A stretch of DNA of 64,000 nucleotides, taken from contig CM041202.1 of assembly GCA_023078555.1 (NCBI GenBank), forward strand, positions 1,422,022 through 1,486,021, read 5' to 3'. This document shows positions 23,818 to 37,364 of the stretch, in pieces. Each line of letters starts with the position of its first letter. Position 1 is the stretch's first letter. The stretch is from Ulva prolifera. Lineage: Eukaryota > Chlorophyta > Ulvophyceae > Ulvales > Ulvaceae. The notes below the pieces were generated by a model. The model worked only from the letters and a program-made list of their open reading frames with translations. It made no database searches and was not told the origin of the DNA. Position numbers and translations under genes: made by a program.

Positions 23818-26800
23818 TGGTATACATTTGCATATATCGACTTGGAACACCACTGTGTGTATTAATTTAATTTCAGCCTTCTACCAATGGCATGTCAAAT
23901 GGAGGACGCATCCGTCGCAACTGACACCCACTGGCACTCGTTCTCAATGCTGTGGACTCCACCCCTCCTTACGTGCCACCTCCAACTTGTCTGTCGTGAC
24001 TGACTGTCGTGATCAAGTGTCGTGATTGACTGTTGACAACGCCCAGCACTATCGAGTACAAAATGCAGCAGCCAATCTGCCCAGGCAGACCCACAGAGAG
24101 CAAGCACTAGTCTCGCCAGACCCAAAAAGACATCTCTTAACAACCGATAATACTTCTGTGCGTGCCAGCTCCTAGGGACGCGGTCAATGGCGTCCCAGGG
24201 AAGCAAACATGGCAGAGCATGCGCTGTACCGCCCGCAGCAACACTACAGACCATTTATAACGCATCAGGATGCAGTAGAGGCATATTAAGGGTGTTCTGG
24301 GGCCATCAGGCATGCTTCCGGTACCGTTGGGCGCGTTTTCGTGCTCGCTGGGCACAATGGGGCTTTTTGCCCAGCCATGCACGCGGATTTCGGGCCAAAG
24401 GTCGACTTCGCCTAGCGACTTAATACAAAGATACAGCAGCATTAAGGAAGTTGCTGCGAGTATATAGACGTTCCCAGCGCTATCTGGAGCTTCCTGAGGT
24501 GCTCGCGGTTCAATTGGACGTGCAGGAGGCCTGAGTGCCGACCAGTGTTCGAATTTTCAACTGACCGTCATTATGAGTTGTCGGAGGGCTAGCCGACAGA
24601 CGAACCCCCCTTTCCCGTGCTTGCAAGCACGAGATGGCCTGTTCCAGATCGCGCATGCTATTTGGCAAGCATGTATTTTGCATGTGATGGCAGTTGCTTT
24701 AAAGCAACCTTGAAATTTCACGTTGGCGCCGCTGAAGGGATGAAGCGGTTCACATATGCATGGGCTTTCAGAGCTGGCCCGACAATGAAGAATGGCACGG
24801 TTGTGTGTAGGTTATGTCGTCAGATATGCAGCCCGTGGTGGTTTCCAAGTTCGATGCAGAATTTGCGATGTGCCTGGGATCTTGGAGAGCCTGCAATCAA
24901 GGATGTTGCGGCTCACGGCATTATAGCGCCAGGCGCCACTAGGGGGTCATGCACTCCCGCTACGAGGTGGTCCCAGTGAGGGCGCGCGAAATCGCGTTTG
25001 GGCGGGAAAAGCTCAGCGAATGCCACCGTTTGGGGAGAACCGCCATTATTCGCCAAAAGGGGGGCCTGGGGTGGGGAGAGTCCCCACAGCCGAGATCGCT
25101 CACGCAGAGTCCCCAAACATTGATCACAATATTCGAAGTTGTCCCCAATTACGAAAATTCGGTCGTTTTGATGCGCGCCCACACTGGGACCACTTCGTAG
25201 CGGGAGTGCATGACCCCCTGCGCCACTGTCTCGCGAATTGCCAGACCGCATTCACGAGGCGCCGAGTCGCGCAAGTCGTGCAATAACTCCCATTGCGACC
25301 CATTGTTGAATATGCGAAAACTCATCTACTGACGATGACTCAGGTTACCGTTCATTCCGCACGGCCCAGTACAGTCTGTCGTGCATGCGCAGCGGTGCAG
25401 GACTCTGCGTGCCTTGCTCTTCGTAGTCCAGTACTTACTTAGCTGAGGCCCTTTGCAGTAATTCAATATTCTCGTGGCTTGCGTGGCAATGGGCGTTCCG
25501 GCAGCTGAGGATGATCTGATCACGTTGTTGCGTTCCTGCTCAGACCTAGAGTCCGGCTGTCGCTTTACGTACTGCTGAAAATTTTGCACCATGGCAATTC
25601 GTCTTCGGACGGGCTATTGCGCGAGGCGACATGCCGCTGCCACGTTCTCGCAGGTGCCATCTCAGCTAGGTACCTATTGATGACTTGATGACACTTACAG
25701 TGACCCTCTCGTGAAGTGGCGTTGGAAAAAGCACCAATGTGGAGACATTCAGTACGTCCATGGCTGCATTCAGGTGCTCATTGTCAGGGAATGTGGGGCC
25801 TCAGGCGCAGCGCTGGCAGAACATGTCGCAGAGCACCACATGCTGTCAACAGCAAACACTGAAACCCCATCTGTAGGTGGACATACGACTTGATGACCTG
25901 TAGCTTTGGGCATCTGTTTCAGGAAGTCCTACTGGGCATTCGGAGCAAAGTCACCCACTGAGCAGATCCTGACCCCCAATTTGTTGCGAACTGTCACCAG
26001 TACTCCATTGAAGCCACTGCCCTGTCTGGAAGCAAGGCTGATAGACGTTGTCCACATAGCTAGCTTTCCACATGCTGGGTCGGAGTATCCCATGCTGGCA
26101 TGTCCACCTGACAGCATCATACAAGGCTATGCTGGCCCAACTGCTCTTAGCATCGCCTGAAGCTGAAGTGCAATGGCCTGCTGAGAGGTACATTCCATCT
26201 ACTTCCATCATATCTAATAAGCTCTATGATCACTGCTGCCGCCCACTGCCTGGAGACCTGTCGGGGCCCCACTGCCAAGTTGAGAGCAGCATCGGTCTCT
26301 GGTGCTTCAGAATCATGCTCCTTCTGCAGATTCAGGAACCTGGCGGGCATCTGATGGACAATCTGTTAAGCCCGATGCCCTGGCTTGCGCCATATAGGGC
26401 AATCCTGGCATCCCGGCTCATATCATCATGGGAACTGCCTGCTCCACAGCTCTGTAAGGGTTGTAGGCATGTGCTCCTCATGGTTCCATACATTGGGCAC
26501 CCCACAAGGTGCCAAGAACATGCTCCAAAGCGGAGTGTCCGTAGCAGGAGTGGTTCTTCATGTGCGCTGCCTGCCCCTCGTGCAATGCCAGAGCCTATGT
26601 GAAGCATAGACCGGAGCGTGTGGCGTTGCAGTTCTTGTAGCTGTGCAGCCGTGATGCCCCGCTAGAGCTGGGCGCAGGCCTGAGTGAGCATGTAGGGCAC
26701 CTTCAAGCCATGGTGCACACCTGTGGCCATTACACACTGCCTGCCCCACATGCACCAATGGTGAGTCGCCATTCAGCACAGCTCCGCATGGACAGTTGCA

Positions 26801-27878
26801 ACGCTGACTGCAAGTAAGCGCGTTCGGCATAAGCAATTTAGACCCATAAGTATACTTGATCGACCGTCGCGTCCGCGCATCTCGAACCCAGTCCAATATA
26901 GCATGTTCATCTTCTGCCAGGTGGCAGCTTCATTGCCGATGCATGCGCAGGCCACGTACATGCATGGGGTTTGGATTTGTGATGCATCCGAGCATCACGG
27001 TGCATTACTGTTGCTCTTGCGACGCGTGGGCGATCAGTGCTCTGCAAGTTGGGCAGTACGTAATGACGCTTAAAGACGATCGGCGTTGCAGCAACTTGTC
27101 GGCCAAGCACAACGCCTCCTGCCACAGTACATATATAGTCGCGACGCACCACGATGACATCAAGCTAGACCGAGAATTCCATCCGTCGGTGCTGCAGACA
27201 CAGCTATAGCTTGGCTTCGGACATATATAGTCATCTTTCCGTTAATTCTGTGAACTGCTTAGGCTTGCGACATCGCCAGTAGCGTTCCGGAGTCCTTCTT
27301 GCCGGTGTGCTTCCCTCATTGTTCGCCACAGGCGATGTTGCATCGTCCCAGCGACCATGGTACTTGAGAACTACATGATTGGGCGAGTCAGCTGGTGCTG
27401 GAAATATGAGAGGTCGAGATCCATCGTGCATGTGTAACTGGATCTGGCATCTCACGACGTGGCGACCACCGTGAACATTCACGCACATGCATGCGTATGC
27501 ACCCGCCTTCATACTGTCAGCAGCTGCTTCGCGCTGTACGACCTTGTGCCTCGATGAACCTCTACCGCGAAATCAGTCCGATTGGCCCTGTCAAATACAT
27601 GACAATATATGATGCATCTTAATCTGATGGCGCCGTAATCTGAAAACCTACTATCATGGCAGCATAGCTCGGCATTGTGACAGCCGAGATCGCAGTGCTG
27701 CACTTGCTATAACAAAACGGAGACCGTGTTCCTTTCATAGCATGCATGTGTCTGGGTGGGATTAAATCTCGGGAAGACAACCTTGTGTTTTTTTGTGTCT
27801 TTGCCTGTACCTGTACGCGTACGTGTTCACTCTTTGGTATGAAACGTCTTGTGGCCCCACAGCTTGAGTCATCCAGCC
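23818..27878. other. Intergenic stretch of unit 3, no confident gene
   Basis: Equivalent of 9232-13292 and essentially identical. It holds the 279-bp element at 24941-25219 and no gene I can support. Confidence 0.5.
24941..25219. mobile_element. 279-bp inverted-repeat element (hAT-type MITE), unit 3
   Basis: Identical in layout to 10355-10633, including the flanking GCGCCACT repeats at 24933-24940 and 25220-25227. It was carried by the tandem duplication rather than inserted independently. Confidence 0.9.
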
Positions 27879-30800
27879 ATGGCTCGACCCTCACTGTCTG
27901 CAACATGTAGGCAGCTTGGCTGGAAGATGGTGTCTCGAGTGACATCTGCGGCCTCGGTGCTAGTGGTCGTCATCGGCACCCTCTGCGCCGTTGGTGCGGA
28001 TCCGCTGCCTACGTCCACCCTTTTGCCCTGCGCCCTCCCTCTGTCGTTGGCATGTCCAACCCCTGCCCACATGTTGCGCGGAATGCATGGCCATATGGAT
28101 GCTGTAGATCTACCACTGGCAGTATACTATAGTGCTGCCTTGTGCACAGTTGATCTGCCACATGCATGCAAGTGGGGCAACCCACGTACGAGCTGTCTCA
28201 GCACTACTGCGAGTAGCAGCACTGTGTACTCGGGCCCACGAGTTGCACAGATCCATCACTGCTGTGGCCCCCACATGCACGTGCATGTTTTCCACACGTC
28301 TCCACACAGAGGAACAACTTAAATGAGCTCAAGCCGTTGCACGGCAGAAGACAACAGTAGACTTTGTACTACTAGTGCTATGTGTGTGAGACAACATGAT
28401 GGTTCCGGATGATTGGGCCTGCCAGCAGCAGCCTGCCACCGCTGCGTCCTTGCAGTCGCAGGCGTGAGGCCTACATCGCCAGCTCGCCAGTGTCAATCGA
28501 TGCCTTGATGTTGTAATTGTGAGCACTGCTGCAGGTGACGCGTCGGCCGCGTTTGCCTCGCGCTCCCACGACTACCCGAGCGCCTGGAGAGACCTGCCCA
28601 GGCCTGACCCCCACTACAAGCCGCACCCCGACCACGAGCGCCCCTGCGGCGAGAAGGTCTGCCACCCGAACGGCGTGTGCGAGTGGTCAGGCTGCGGGGA
28701 CTGCGAGACGTGCAAGTGGGGCAAGTGCGTGGAGAAGGAGTGCCCCCCATGCCACACGTGCGACGGCGGGGAGTGCACACCCGACTGCGACGAAGGTGAG
28801 TGCGTGCGTGACCGCTGGCACGGGTACACGTGCAAGCCGGAGACTCCGGATGAGAAGGAGTGCAAGCACGACTGGCACTGCCACAAGCCCGGCGAGAAGT
28901 GCGTGGACGGCGTGTGTGTCGGTGCGCCCCTGCTGCGTGCTGCGTGCTGCGCTCCACGGTCGTGTCTGAATCCATGATCAAGAGGTGATCGACCATGTGT
29001 GCAACCGGGGTTGGGGGTTCTGCAGCGTGCCCAATGCATTGAGTGCGCCGGCCGGCTGCCCTCCGCCAGAGTTGGGTCGCTCAGCAGCAATTCCAGGGCT
29101 GCCATCCAGAAAGTGGACCTGCATATTCGGAATGGTTCTATGTAATTGGGCCCGATGACCCAACACTGCCCTCCGCAGAGTGTGTGGCGCTGCAGTCTTG
29201 CGGCCATGCATGCATGCGGAATCTCTCGTGTGACCACCCCTGACTGTACACGTGATAATCTGCTCCGTGAGGCATGCATGCGCAGCGAGATGCTTGTGTG
29301 CTCGTGTCAGTGGCTGCTTCTGTTGACTTGCTGCCCCTGTCGTTTGTGTCAGACGCTGTGGGGCATGCCGCATGCGCATGACCGGGCAACCGGATGCCGT
29401 ACGTGCTGAGGCCGTGGTGCCTGCTGTGGCGCTATATGGCGTGGCAGCGTGTGCATCTGCATTGCAACCGGCGGCATATGCATGCCGGGTGTGCATGTAG
29501 CGACTGGCCTCATGTGCGCCGCGGATCGCTGTACACCGTCTTGCGCTGTGTCCATCCGGGTGCAGCCCATCCACTAGTAGCAACAATCCTGCATTGCGAA
29601 GCTTCTGTATATGTGCTGTCAATCGGTATGTGCCGCAACGCGGAGACAGCGTTCGTGATGATGTGATCGCATGTTGCAGCAGCGCGTGGCAGGGCATGTG
29701 TGTATTGCTGCAGCTTGCCGCTGTGATGCCTGACAGCGAGAGCACTGCTGTCCCCCCAGGTGACATGACCTGCGAGGGCAAGCCAGGCAAAGCCCTCGAA
29801 GAGGACGGGAGCTGCCCGGAGGCCGAGTGCTTCAACGACGCACACCTCGGCCAAGTGGTACTGGCCAGCGGGTCGCTAACGACCGGAGCGCACTGGACCG
29901 TCGGTATCAAGCAGTGCCTGCAGAAGGTGTGCTGCTCTTGCCCCTCAAAAACAATCTACTGCTGGGCCTGCCCCCGCCTCTTGGCTCCCGATTTCCTGAG
30001 GGTCAAGGTCCTGGCACACGGGGCTGTAATCATGCATATGAAAATACCATGTGCCACTTACTATAGTATGACATCTTATTTTTCATGTTTGTTCATGTTT
30101 CCATGTATTGTTATTACATATGATATGTGACAACGTGGCATGCGGACCCCCGTACGCAGGCTGGGCTTCAGAGCAAATGCGCATGCATGTGCCGGGATCC
30201 TCTCAGCACCGATTTATTGATTTTTGTTTCCAGCAGAGCTCCGAGGTGATTGTTATACGGGCTTGTTCAGCACAAGGTTTACTCGTATCTGACTTGTGTT
30301 CTTAGGCCGCACCATTTCATATGCTTTGCAGCAACGTTCAGGACAGACCGACGCGTGTGTATGAGAATGTGCCTTGCACGTACCAAGGAGGAAGAGGCGC
30401 ACTCCTGTAGCATCCCCCTGCCATGCTCGACCCGCCTGCAGATTTATTCGTATGTGCAACACTGTCGCCACAACACTGCCACAACACTGCACATGTACGG
30501 CCGTGCCACACCGACTGTCATCTAGATGCGCTTGTGTCCTGCGACGCCTGGAAACAACTGAGTCGCCGCGAGCTCGCTGCCGCTCGATCGCCACCAGCAC
30601 CGGCGTGCGCAGCGTTGTGGTCGTGACTTGACACCCCATGCGGCTGCCACAGCATCACTGATGTGGCACATCATCGTGGTGCCATCGTAATCAGGACTGG
30701 CGCGCTCGTGCAGGCCGGCAAGATCGGAACAATCACCTGGGCCTACGCGGAGGATGGCATGTGCCCCGATACAGTGGACTGCGCAGGCAACAAGGCCAAG

Positions 30801-33800
30801 AAGGTGGAATTCCACGATACATTCATCGAAGACCTGACAGTCCCGGCTGGCATGTGCTCTGGCACGCCCATCTGCGTGTACCTGCGCGACGGCGCCTTCC
30901 GCAAGGGCGACCACGGCACCCCCCAGCCCGGGATCCCCGAGATGTGCTACTCCAAAGACGAGCACCTCTGCAAGACGTGCGGGCCGTATTTGGTCACGGT
31001 GCGCCGTACCTCCAGCGTTTGCCGCGTGCATTGAATAAGCATCGATAGCAAATTGTCCCAACCCGTCCTGCCCTGGAATGTGGACTGCTTCAAGCAAGAC
31101 GTTCTCGTGCAATCTGCGGCATCACATATCGCAGTGAATGCCACCAGTGAGGAAAGTACTTGACAGTGTACATGGATAGCAACGTCAATTCCTGGCTGGT
31201 TGTGTATGTAGCCGTATAGTTGCGCCAGCATCAGCTCGGGTGTGCAGCTATGTGCATTAGGGCCTGGCTTCGGTGTGGCCTTCAAGGAAATATAACAGAA
31301 TTCTGTTCTATGAGCCCTTGCTTTATTAAGATCTTGCCCAGTGTCTCCATGAGGACATTGATTCCCTTTGCCAGTGGCAAGGCTGAAAAGAGAAGCGGCG
31401 TGCTTAAGTCGGCATCAAACTTCCGCACCGTGAGCCCGATGACGGTGGTCCTATGGAAGATGTTTGTTGCTGCAGCCCAAGCTTCCAAAGGATGCGGAGT
31501 GCACACCTGAGGCCACCATAGCTGCTCATGAATGCGCAACGGGCACATGTGCCAAGGATGGCGAGTGCTCTGTGCTGCTCCTGGATGATAACCTATGCGA
31601 TACGACCTGCGAGGAGTGCAAGTTCAACACCATGGGCGTGGCACAGTGCATACGTGCGTTCTCAATGCGGCGCTGGCCCTGTGCTACCAAGTTTTTTACT
31701 GCTGTGGTGGTGTCCGTGCTGTTGTCGCTGGCCTCGCTGTGTTGAGCTGCGCGCACCTCGCAGAGATGTTTCGGGTGAAACAGGCCCTGGTTCTGGCAGA
31801 TGCATGATACATCTGCTCATGGTACGGCATTTCTCATTCAACCTTCAGCTCGCTTCTTGTGAGACGTGACTTGTGTGCAGCCAAGGCCGACGCCCCCCCT
31901 ACCTGTGACGATCCGGTCTGCACTGAGCCGGAGTGCGATACGACCTGCGAGGAGTGCAAGTTCAACACCATGGGCGTGGCACAGTGCATACGTGCGTTCT
32001 CAATGCGGCGCTGGTCCTGTGCTACCAAGTTTTTAACTGCTGTGGTGGTGTCCGTGCTGTTGTCGCTGGCCTCGCTGTGTTGAGCTGCGCGCACCTCGCA
32101 GAGATGTTTCGGGTGAAACAGGCCCTGGTTCTGGCTGATGCATGATACATCTGCTCATGGTAGGGCATTTCACATTCAACCTTCAGCTCGCTTCTTGTAA
32201 GACGTGACTTGTGTGCAGCCAAGGCCGACGCCCCCCCTACCTGTGACGATCCGGTCTGCACTGAGCCGGAGTGCGATACGACCTGCGAGGAGTGCAAGTT
32301 CAACACCATGGGCGTGGCACAGTGCATACGTGCGTTCTCAATGCGGCGCTGGCCCTGTGCTACCAAGTTTTTTACTGCTGTGGTGGTGTCCGTGCTGTTG
32401 TCGCTGGCCTCGCTGTGTTGAGCTGCGCGCACCTCGCAGAGATGTTTCGGGTGAAACAGGCCCTGGTTCTGGCAGATGCATGATACATCTGCTCATGGTA
32501 GGGCATTTCACATTCAACCTTCAGCTCGCTTCTTGTAAGACGTGACTTGTGTGCAGCCAAGGCCGACGCCCCCCCTACCTGTGACGATCCGGTCTGCACT
32601 GAGCCGGAGTGCGATACGACCTGCGAGGAGTGCAAGTTCAACACCATGGGCGTGGCACAGTGCATACGTGCGTTCTCAATGCGGCGCTGGCCCTGTGCTA
32701 CCAATTTTTTTACTGCTGTGGTGGTGTCCGTGCTGTTGTCGCTGGCCTCGCTGTGTTGAGCTGCGCGCACCTCGCAGAGATGTTTCGGGTGAAACAGGCC
32801 CTGGTTCTGGCTGATGCATGATACATCTGCTCATGGTAGGGCATTTCACATTCAACCTTCAGCTCGCTTCTTGTGAGACGTGACTTGTGTGCAGCGAAGG
32901 CCGACGCCCCCCCTACCTGTGACGATCCGGTCTGCACTGAGCCGGAGTGCGATACGACCTGCGAGGAGTGCAAGTTCAACATCATGGGCGTGGCACAGTG
33001 CATACGTGCGTTCTCAATGCGGCGCTGGCCCTGTGCTACCAAGTTTTTTACTGCTGTGGTGGTGTCCGTGCTGTTGTCGCTGGCCTCGCTGTGTTGAGCT
33101 GCGCGCACCTCGCAGAGATGTTTCGGGTGAAACAGGCCCTGGTTCTGGCTGATGCATGATACATCTGCTCATGGTAGGGCATTTCACATTCAACCTTCAG
33201 CTCGCTTCTTGTGAGACGTGACTTGTGTGCAGCCAAGGCCGACGCCCCCCCTACCTGTGACGATCCGGTCTGCACTGAGCCGGAGTGCGATACGACCTGC
33301 GAGGAGTGCAAGTTCAACACCATGGGCGTGGCACAGTGCATACGTGCGTTCTCAATGCGGCGCTGGCCCTGTGCTACCAATTTTTTTACTGCTGTGGTGG
33401 TGTCCGTGCTGTTGTCGCTGGCCTCGCTGTGCATGAACATGTCTATGTTGAGCAACACTGAGCAACTGCGGTGTTTCAGGCCGTTTGTGGCCCCATGCTT
33501 GACCATACCCTCACACCCTGCTCATATCCGTCCACAGTACAAGAGCTTTCAGCAGTGCTGTATCTCACAGATGCAAGGGGTGTGTGCAGCTAAGCCAGAC
33601 GCGCCGCTGAGCTGCAAAGACGGACCAATATGCAACCCACCATGCCAGGGCTGCACGACTTGTCGGCTCAATGGCGAAGACTTGGTGTGCATGGGTGTGG
33701 CTCACGCACTTAACCCTGATTCATCATGACTTGCGTCCTTACCGCAACTTTGCAAACTCTGCATTTGCAGCAGCAGCCATGCGCGTGCACACCCTCTCAC

Positions 33801-35472
33801 GCACACCCACTGGTACACATGTGTGTCTGTCATGTGTGTCTGTGAGAAGTTGCTGTGTAGTCCAGTGCACTGTGTGCATGGCATGCATGTGCATGCATAG
33901 GTCTGATTAGGTCTGTGCAGAGAGTCATGGCAGTTGGGTATTTTATTGCATATAGGTAGACTGTAGCAGGTGAACACTATCGTGTTCACTGAGCTCCCGC
34001 TGTCATGACAGTGTCTCATGAGGACCAAGTTACAGAGGCAGGTAGCACCGCAGAAGACGTACACACACATGTCCGTGTCTTTGTGTGTGCTTTCAGCGTT
34101 AGGCAGCTGCCACATTGAGCAAGCATATGTGTGGCAGAAAGGCATTCCTCTCCTTTGCTATCAGTGCACAGCTAGAGTCGGCTTTATACATGTAGCTTGT
34201 ACACTTTGGAATTGCAGGGTCAGGCACTGCTAGCAATCTAATCTTTCATGCCATCATTTGCCAATACCAGTGTGCCATGCTGGTCAAAGCTGTTTTCTGT
34301 GTGCAGACGATGATCCCATGACTTATGATATGGTGTGCTACAAGTGCGGATTGAGCATCAACTGTGCGCTCAAGGCAGATGCTATGAAGGTCGACATTGG
34401 GAGTATCCAAACCGCGTTCGATTCGCAATGTTTACCCAACAGCGCACAGGGGAATCAGGATCAGATATTTTCATGCGCCCAACAGCGCTGTGAAGGGACT
34501 CCTGCCATTTACACAACAGATTGCTTCCCTTACTCGGGCCCTCCTGGCATGCTCCGTGCGCCACCCCTCTCGTGCCTCTCAGGGGCAGGTCCCCACAGAA
34601 TCTTTACTGTGCTACATGCATCTGACAGAGATGCACACCTATCGTCCTGTTCACATTTATGGCCATGCCTCACAAGGCGTCTTGGCCTGGCCACAAGACG
34701 ATATACACTGCGCTGAGCAGACTTTGTATGAAGGGTGTCAGCCCTTGAACCCGACATACCCTGCTCCGTGCTTGCAGAATAGACCGTGTTCATGACGTAT
34801 TGCCACAACTTCTTAATGAAAGACTCTTTATCTGATCGGATCAGATTTTGATGGTCGGGAAGAACAGCTGGAATGCTTGGGTTGTTCGATTTCTTCTTTG
34901 CTGAATTCTGCTGTCGTGTGCAGAAGGCGACTGTCCGTGCAGCAGTAGCAGAATCTCCAACTTTGCCGAATACACGGTATGATCATATCGATATCTCTGC
35001 CCCGCAGCATCTGATTAATCTGAATGTCTTCATTTCTGTAATTGTGGTGATAGAAACGCGAGGGGCTATGCGGCAAAGACGAGCCACTTGCAATTGCCAT
35101 TATTGCTTCCATTGCCTTTATTGCTTTCATACAAACAAAACTGATGTTGATTGAAGCACTACTAGTAGTGACCAGTTCGAGTGCACTGGAGTACTCCTGC
35201 CTTGCTCTACCCCTACCAGTGACACTGGAAGTGTATTGCTCGCTATCCTGGACGGTTTCAGTGGATGAGACACTCCATGTTTCTTGTGTGTACAGGTCGT
35301 CGTGAGTGGTGGGACTGACTGCCCTGCCACGTTGGACATCACTGATTGTACAGAAGCGGACAAGTGTGATGCAGAAAGCAACCCACCCTGTTCTATAGGT
35401 TCTGAAAACACTGACTCCACTGATGACTGCATTGTCCCTGCGCCTGGTACCTGTGACGCCACCATGTCATGA
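27879..35472 (+). CDS. Secreted cysteine-rich modular repeat protein, copy 3 (complete gene, extra module)
   Basis: Exons by comparison with copy 2: 27879-27993, 28535-28921, 29760-29926, 30714-30998, 31476-31653, five modules (31881-31991, 32219-32329, 32557-32667, 32895-33005, 33233-33343), 33590-33694, one from 34307 with unresolved end, 34924-34976, 35296-35472 (TGA). There is one module exon more than in copy 2. Because the exon is 111 bp and phase 1 to 1, the protein simply gains 37 residues and 6 Cys. The signal peptide and 18-Cys exon are intact. Sub-repeats near 31825-32040 carry private substitutions. No damage to the frame was seen. Function unknown; secretion and disulphide bonding are inferred. 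Confidence 0.7.
29071..29164. mobile_element. 94-bp foldback MITE in intron 2 (unit 3)
   Basis: Tandem-duplicated copy of the element at 14485-14578, in the same intron. Confidence 0.8.
31595..33431 (+). repeat. 338-bp tandem sub-repeat, 6 copies (unit 3)
   Basis: Copies start at about 31595, 31933, 32271, 32609, 32947 and 33285, one more than in units 1 and 2. The third copy (32271) repeats features of the first, such as ggcagatgcatg after it, so the gain probably came from unequal exchange or replication slippage covering two neighbouring copies. Confidence 0.93.
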
Positions 35473-36566
35473 CAGCTGACAAATCCTAGTGTTGATGATG
35501 TGGTCTGAGGTCAGAGAGGCATTGATGTGGACTGTGTTGTGTCTCTGCGCCATTGTATATGTCCAGATTGCAGTGACCTTCGAAGAGTACATGTGTTGTT
35601 GTGCTGGCTCTATATGCCTTCGTGGAGAATGATGCTGGGTGCACTCTACTTGGGTCCCCGACTCACCATTTCTAATTTGGGTCGTACATGCTTCAGCACA
35701 TAGTATTGTGTGACTTGATCCACAACCGACATCAAACCGCATGTAACCCACAACAAGCAGAGACACAATTGCGACGTGTTAGATCAGGCTGCAACGATCA
35801 TATATCATATAAGAGAAATCTGTATTCTGACTCCGCGGGCAGACCGCCACACATCATGGCAGACATGCGTATGGTACAGTGCCGTCTACCCTATCCGCCT
35901 AAAGTTGCACGACTGGTTTCTGTTGTTGCCTATGGCCGCAAGTTCAGCAGCCTGGGTTTGGTGTGAAGGCTTAAATAACCCCCAAAATTCGCCAGATGAA
36001 TCAAGCCCGAAATCACAAGCTTAAGGGTTCTTTGAGCCTTTAATCTGGGGGCGGGTCAGGGTTTTATGTTGAGGTTTTTTTCATATTTATTTTTGAAGTG
36101 TGCGCCGCTGTTGCACGCGTGATTGCGGGCACAAATCAGCTCACGTAGCACCAGAACACCAGCAAGCAAATGTATACGGCTTGTGGCTGCACATGACAAG
36201 GCGCAATGATACATGCAGCTTGCTGAAGTGTGTGTGTGTGTTACAAGGACAAAGCAAGCGAGGCAGGTAGCACCGCAAGCAAGAAGCAGGGGAAACGCAC
36301 ACCACGCAGCAAGCTTGCTGAAGTGCATCATACTCCAATCATACCGAGGATTTAAAAATAATGTTGCGCTGTCGATGTGCCATCGGTCTGCTGTTCCTGT
36401 TCTTCTTGGCTTTAGTTTGCATATACCTTTAGAGTCTACTGTGCTAGCATTCTGTATGATATTTGCGGGAGCAGAATTGTCATCAATATTAGGAGCAGCA
36501 GCTCCCTGTGCTACGTTTGGGCTTTGAAATTCAGCTACGCTTATGCACAAAGCAAGTAGTACATAC
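35473..36566. other. 3' flank of the cysteine-rich gene, unit 3
   Basis: Equivalent to 20549-21642. No supported gene. The dispersed ~65-bp repeat lies at about 36239-36306. Confidence 0.5.
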
Positions 36567-37356
36567 CAGGGTTGGGTCGCCCCCGATCCCCCGACGTCGG
36601 GATTTGTCGGTTCGGGCTCGATAAATCGGGATGTTTTGGGCAAATCCCGACAACGAGTGTTCATCTTGGGGATGTTGCCAACCTGCAAGACTTGGGCGAG
36701 GAAAAGCCCTTCAAATACCAGGAATCCCACTTCATTGACAACAGAAAACATTAAAGTGCTACATTTAATGCATCGCGTTTGTAGTGATTAATCATGATGA
36801 CAACAGAAGAAATCCATCCAGTTGCTGCACTTTTGTGGCCGTGATCAGCTTTATGGAAGGCTGATGACACTGAAGTTCACTGCATCCGCCGCCTGAACCA
36901 ACATCAAGCTTTTTCTGATATCCAAGGCAACTTGTGAACGCGATACTGCTTTCTCTCGTTGCTCACGAGCCAAGTGAGTGCGTTCGCCTGCGCGAGCTCG
37001 TCACGAGAACACGGACAGTACTTAGATACGCCGCTACATCTCGAGCTTTGCGCTCACACATTCGATTGTAACAGAATGAGCTGTTTGATATTGCGCAATC
37101 ATGCATCGCTTGGTACCTGTGGTAATGTGCCGGTCCATGGCGAGCTTTAGCCAAACATAGGAACGTCCACAGAACGAATTTTTCGACAAGAAGATGTGCC
37201 ACAATCCGCAAACATACTTCTCTATCCAATGAAACCTTTAAATGCGTCAACGGACGTCGTTTTAGCTAGAAGCCAGCCAGATCGGGGGATTAATCGGGAT
37301 TTTTTGAATCGGGCCCGATTAATCGGGAATTTTCCCAATCGGGCCCGATTGCCCTG
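36567..37356. mobile_element. Complete 790-bp hAT-like element
   Basis: Begins CAGGG and ends CCCTG, with imperfect inverted ends rich in ATCGGG/CCCGAT and GATTAATCGGG motifs. The 8-bp direct repeat GTACATAC flanks it exactly at 36559-36566 and 37357-37364. CAGGG ends, subterminal repeats and an 8-bp target duplication are hAT hallmarks. No transposase domain is visible, so it is taken as non-autonomous. It spans the right edge of the tandem array (37304). Confidence 0.88.
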
Positions 37357-37364
37357 GTACATAC

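Larger units (their letters stand above)
22381..37304. repeat. 14.9-kb tandem unit, copy 3 (complete, one extra sub-repeat)
   Basis: Same order as copy 2. It is longer mainly because its 338-bp array has six copies instead of five. It ends at 37304 in the T run of the hAT-like element; beyond that the element continues to its true end and the sequence becomes single-copy, so this is the right edge of the array. Confidence 0.93.

Noticed and set aside
1-37304. The whole tandem array as a pure assembly artefact
   Set aside because: Copies differ by substitutions, indels and sub-repeat number, and the right edge has a structurally sensible hAT end. This favours a real array, although exact copy number still needs long reads.
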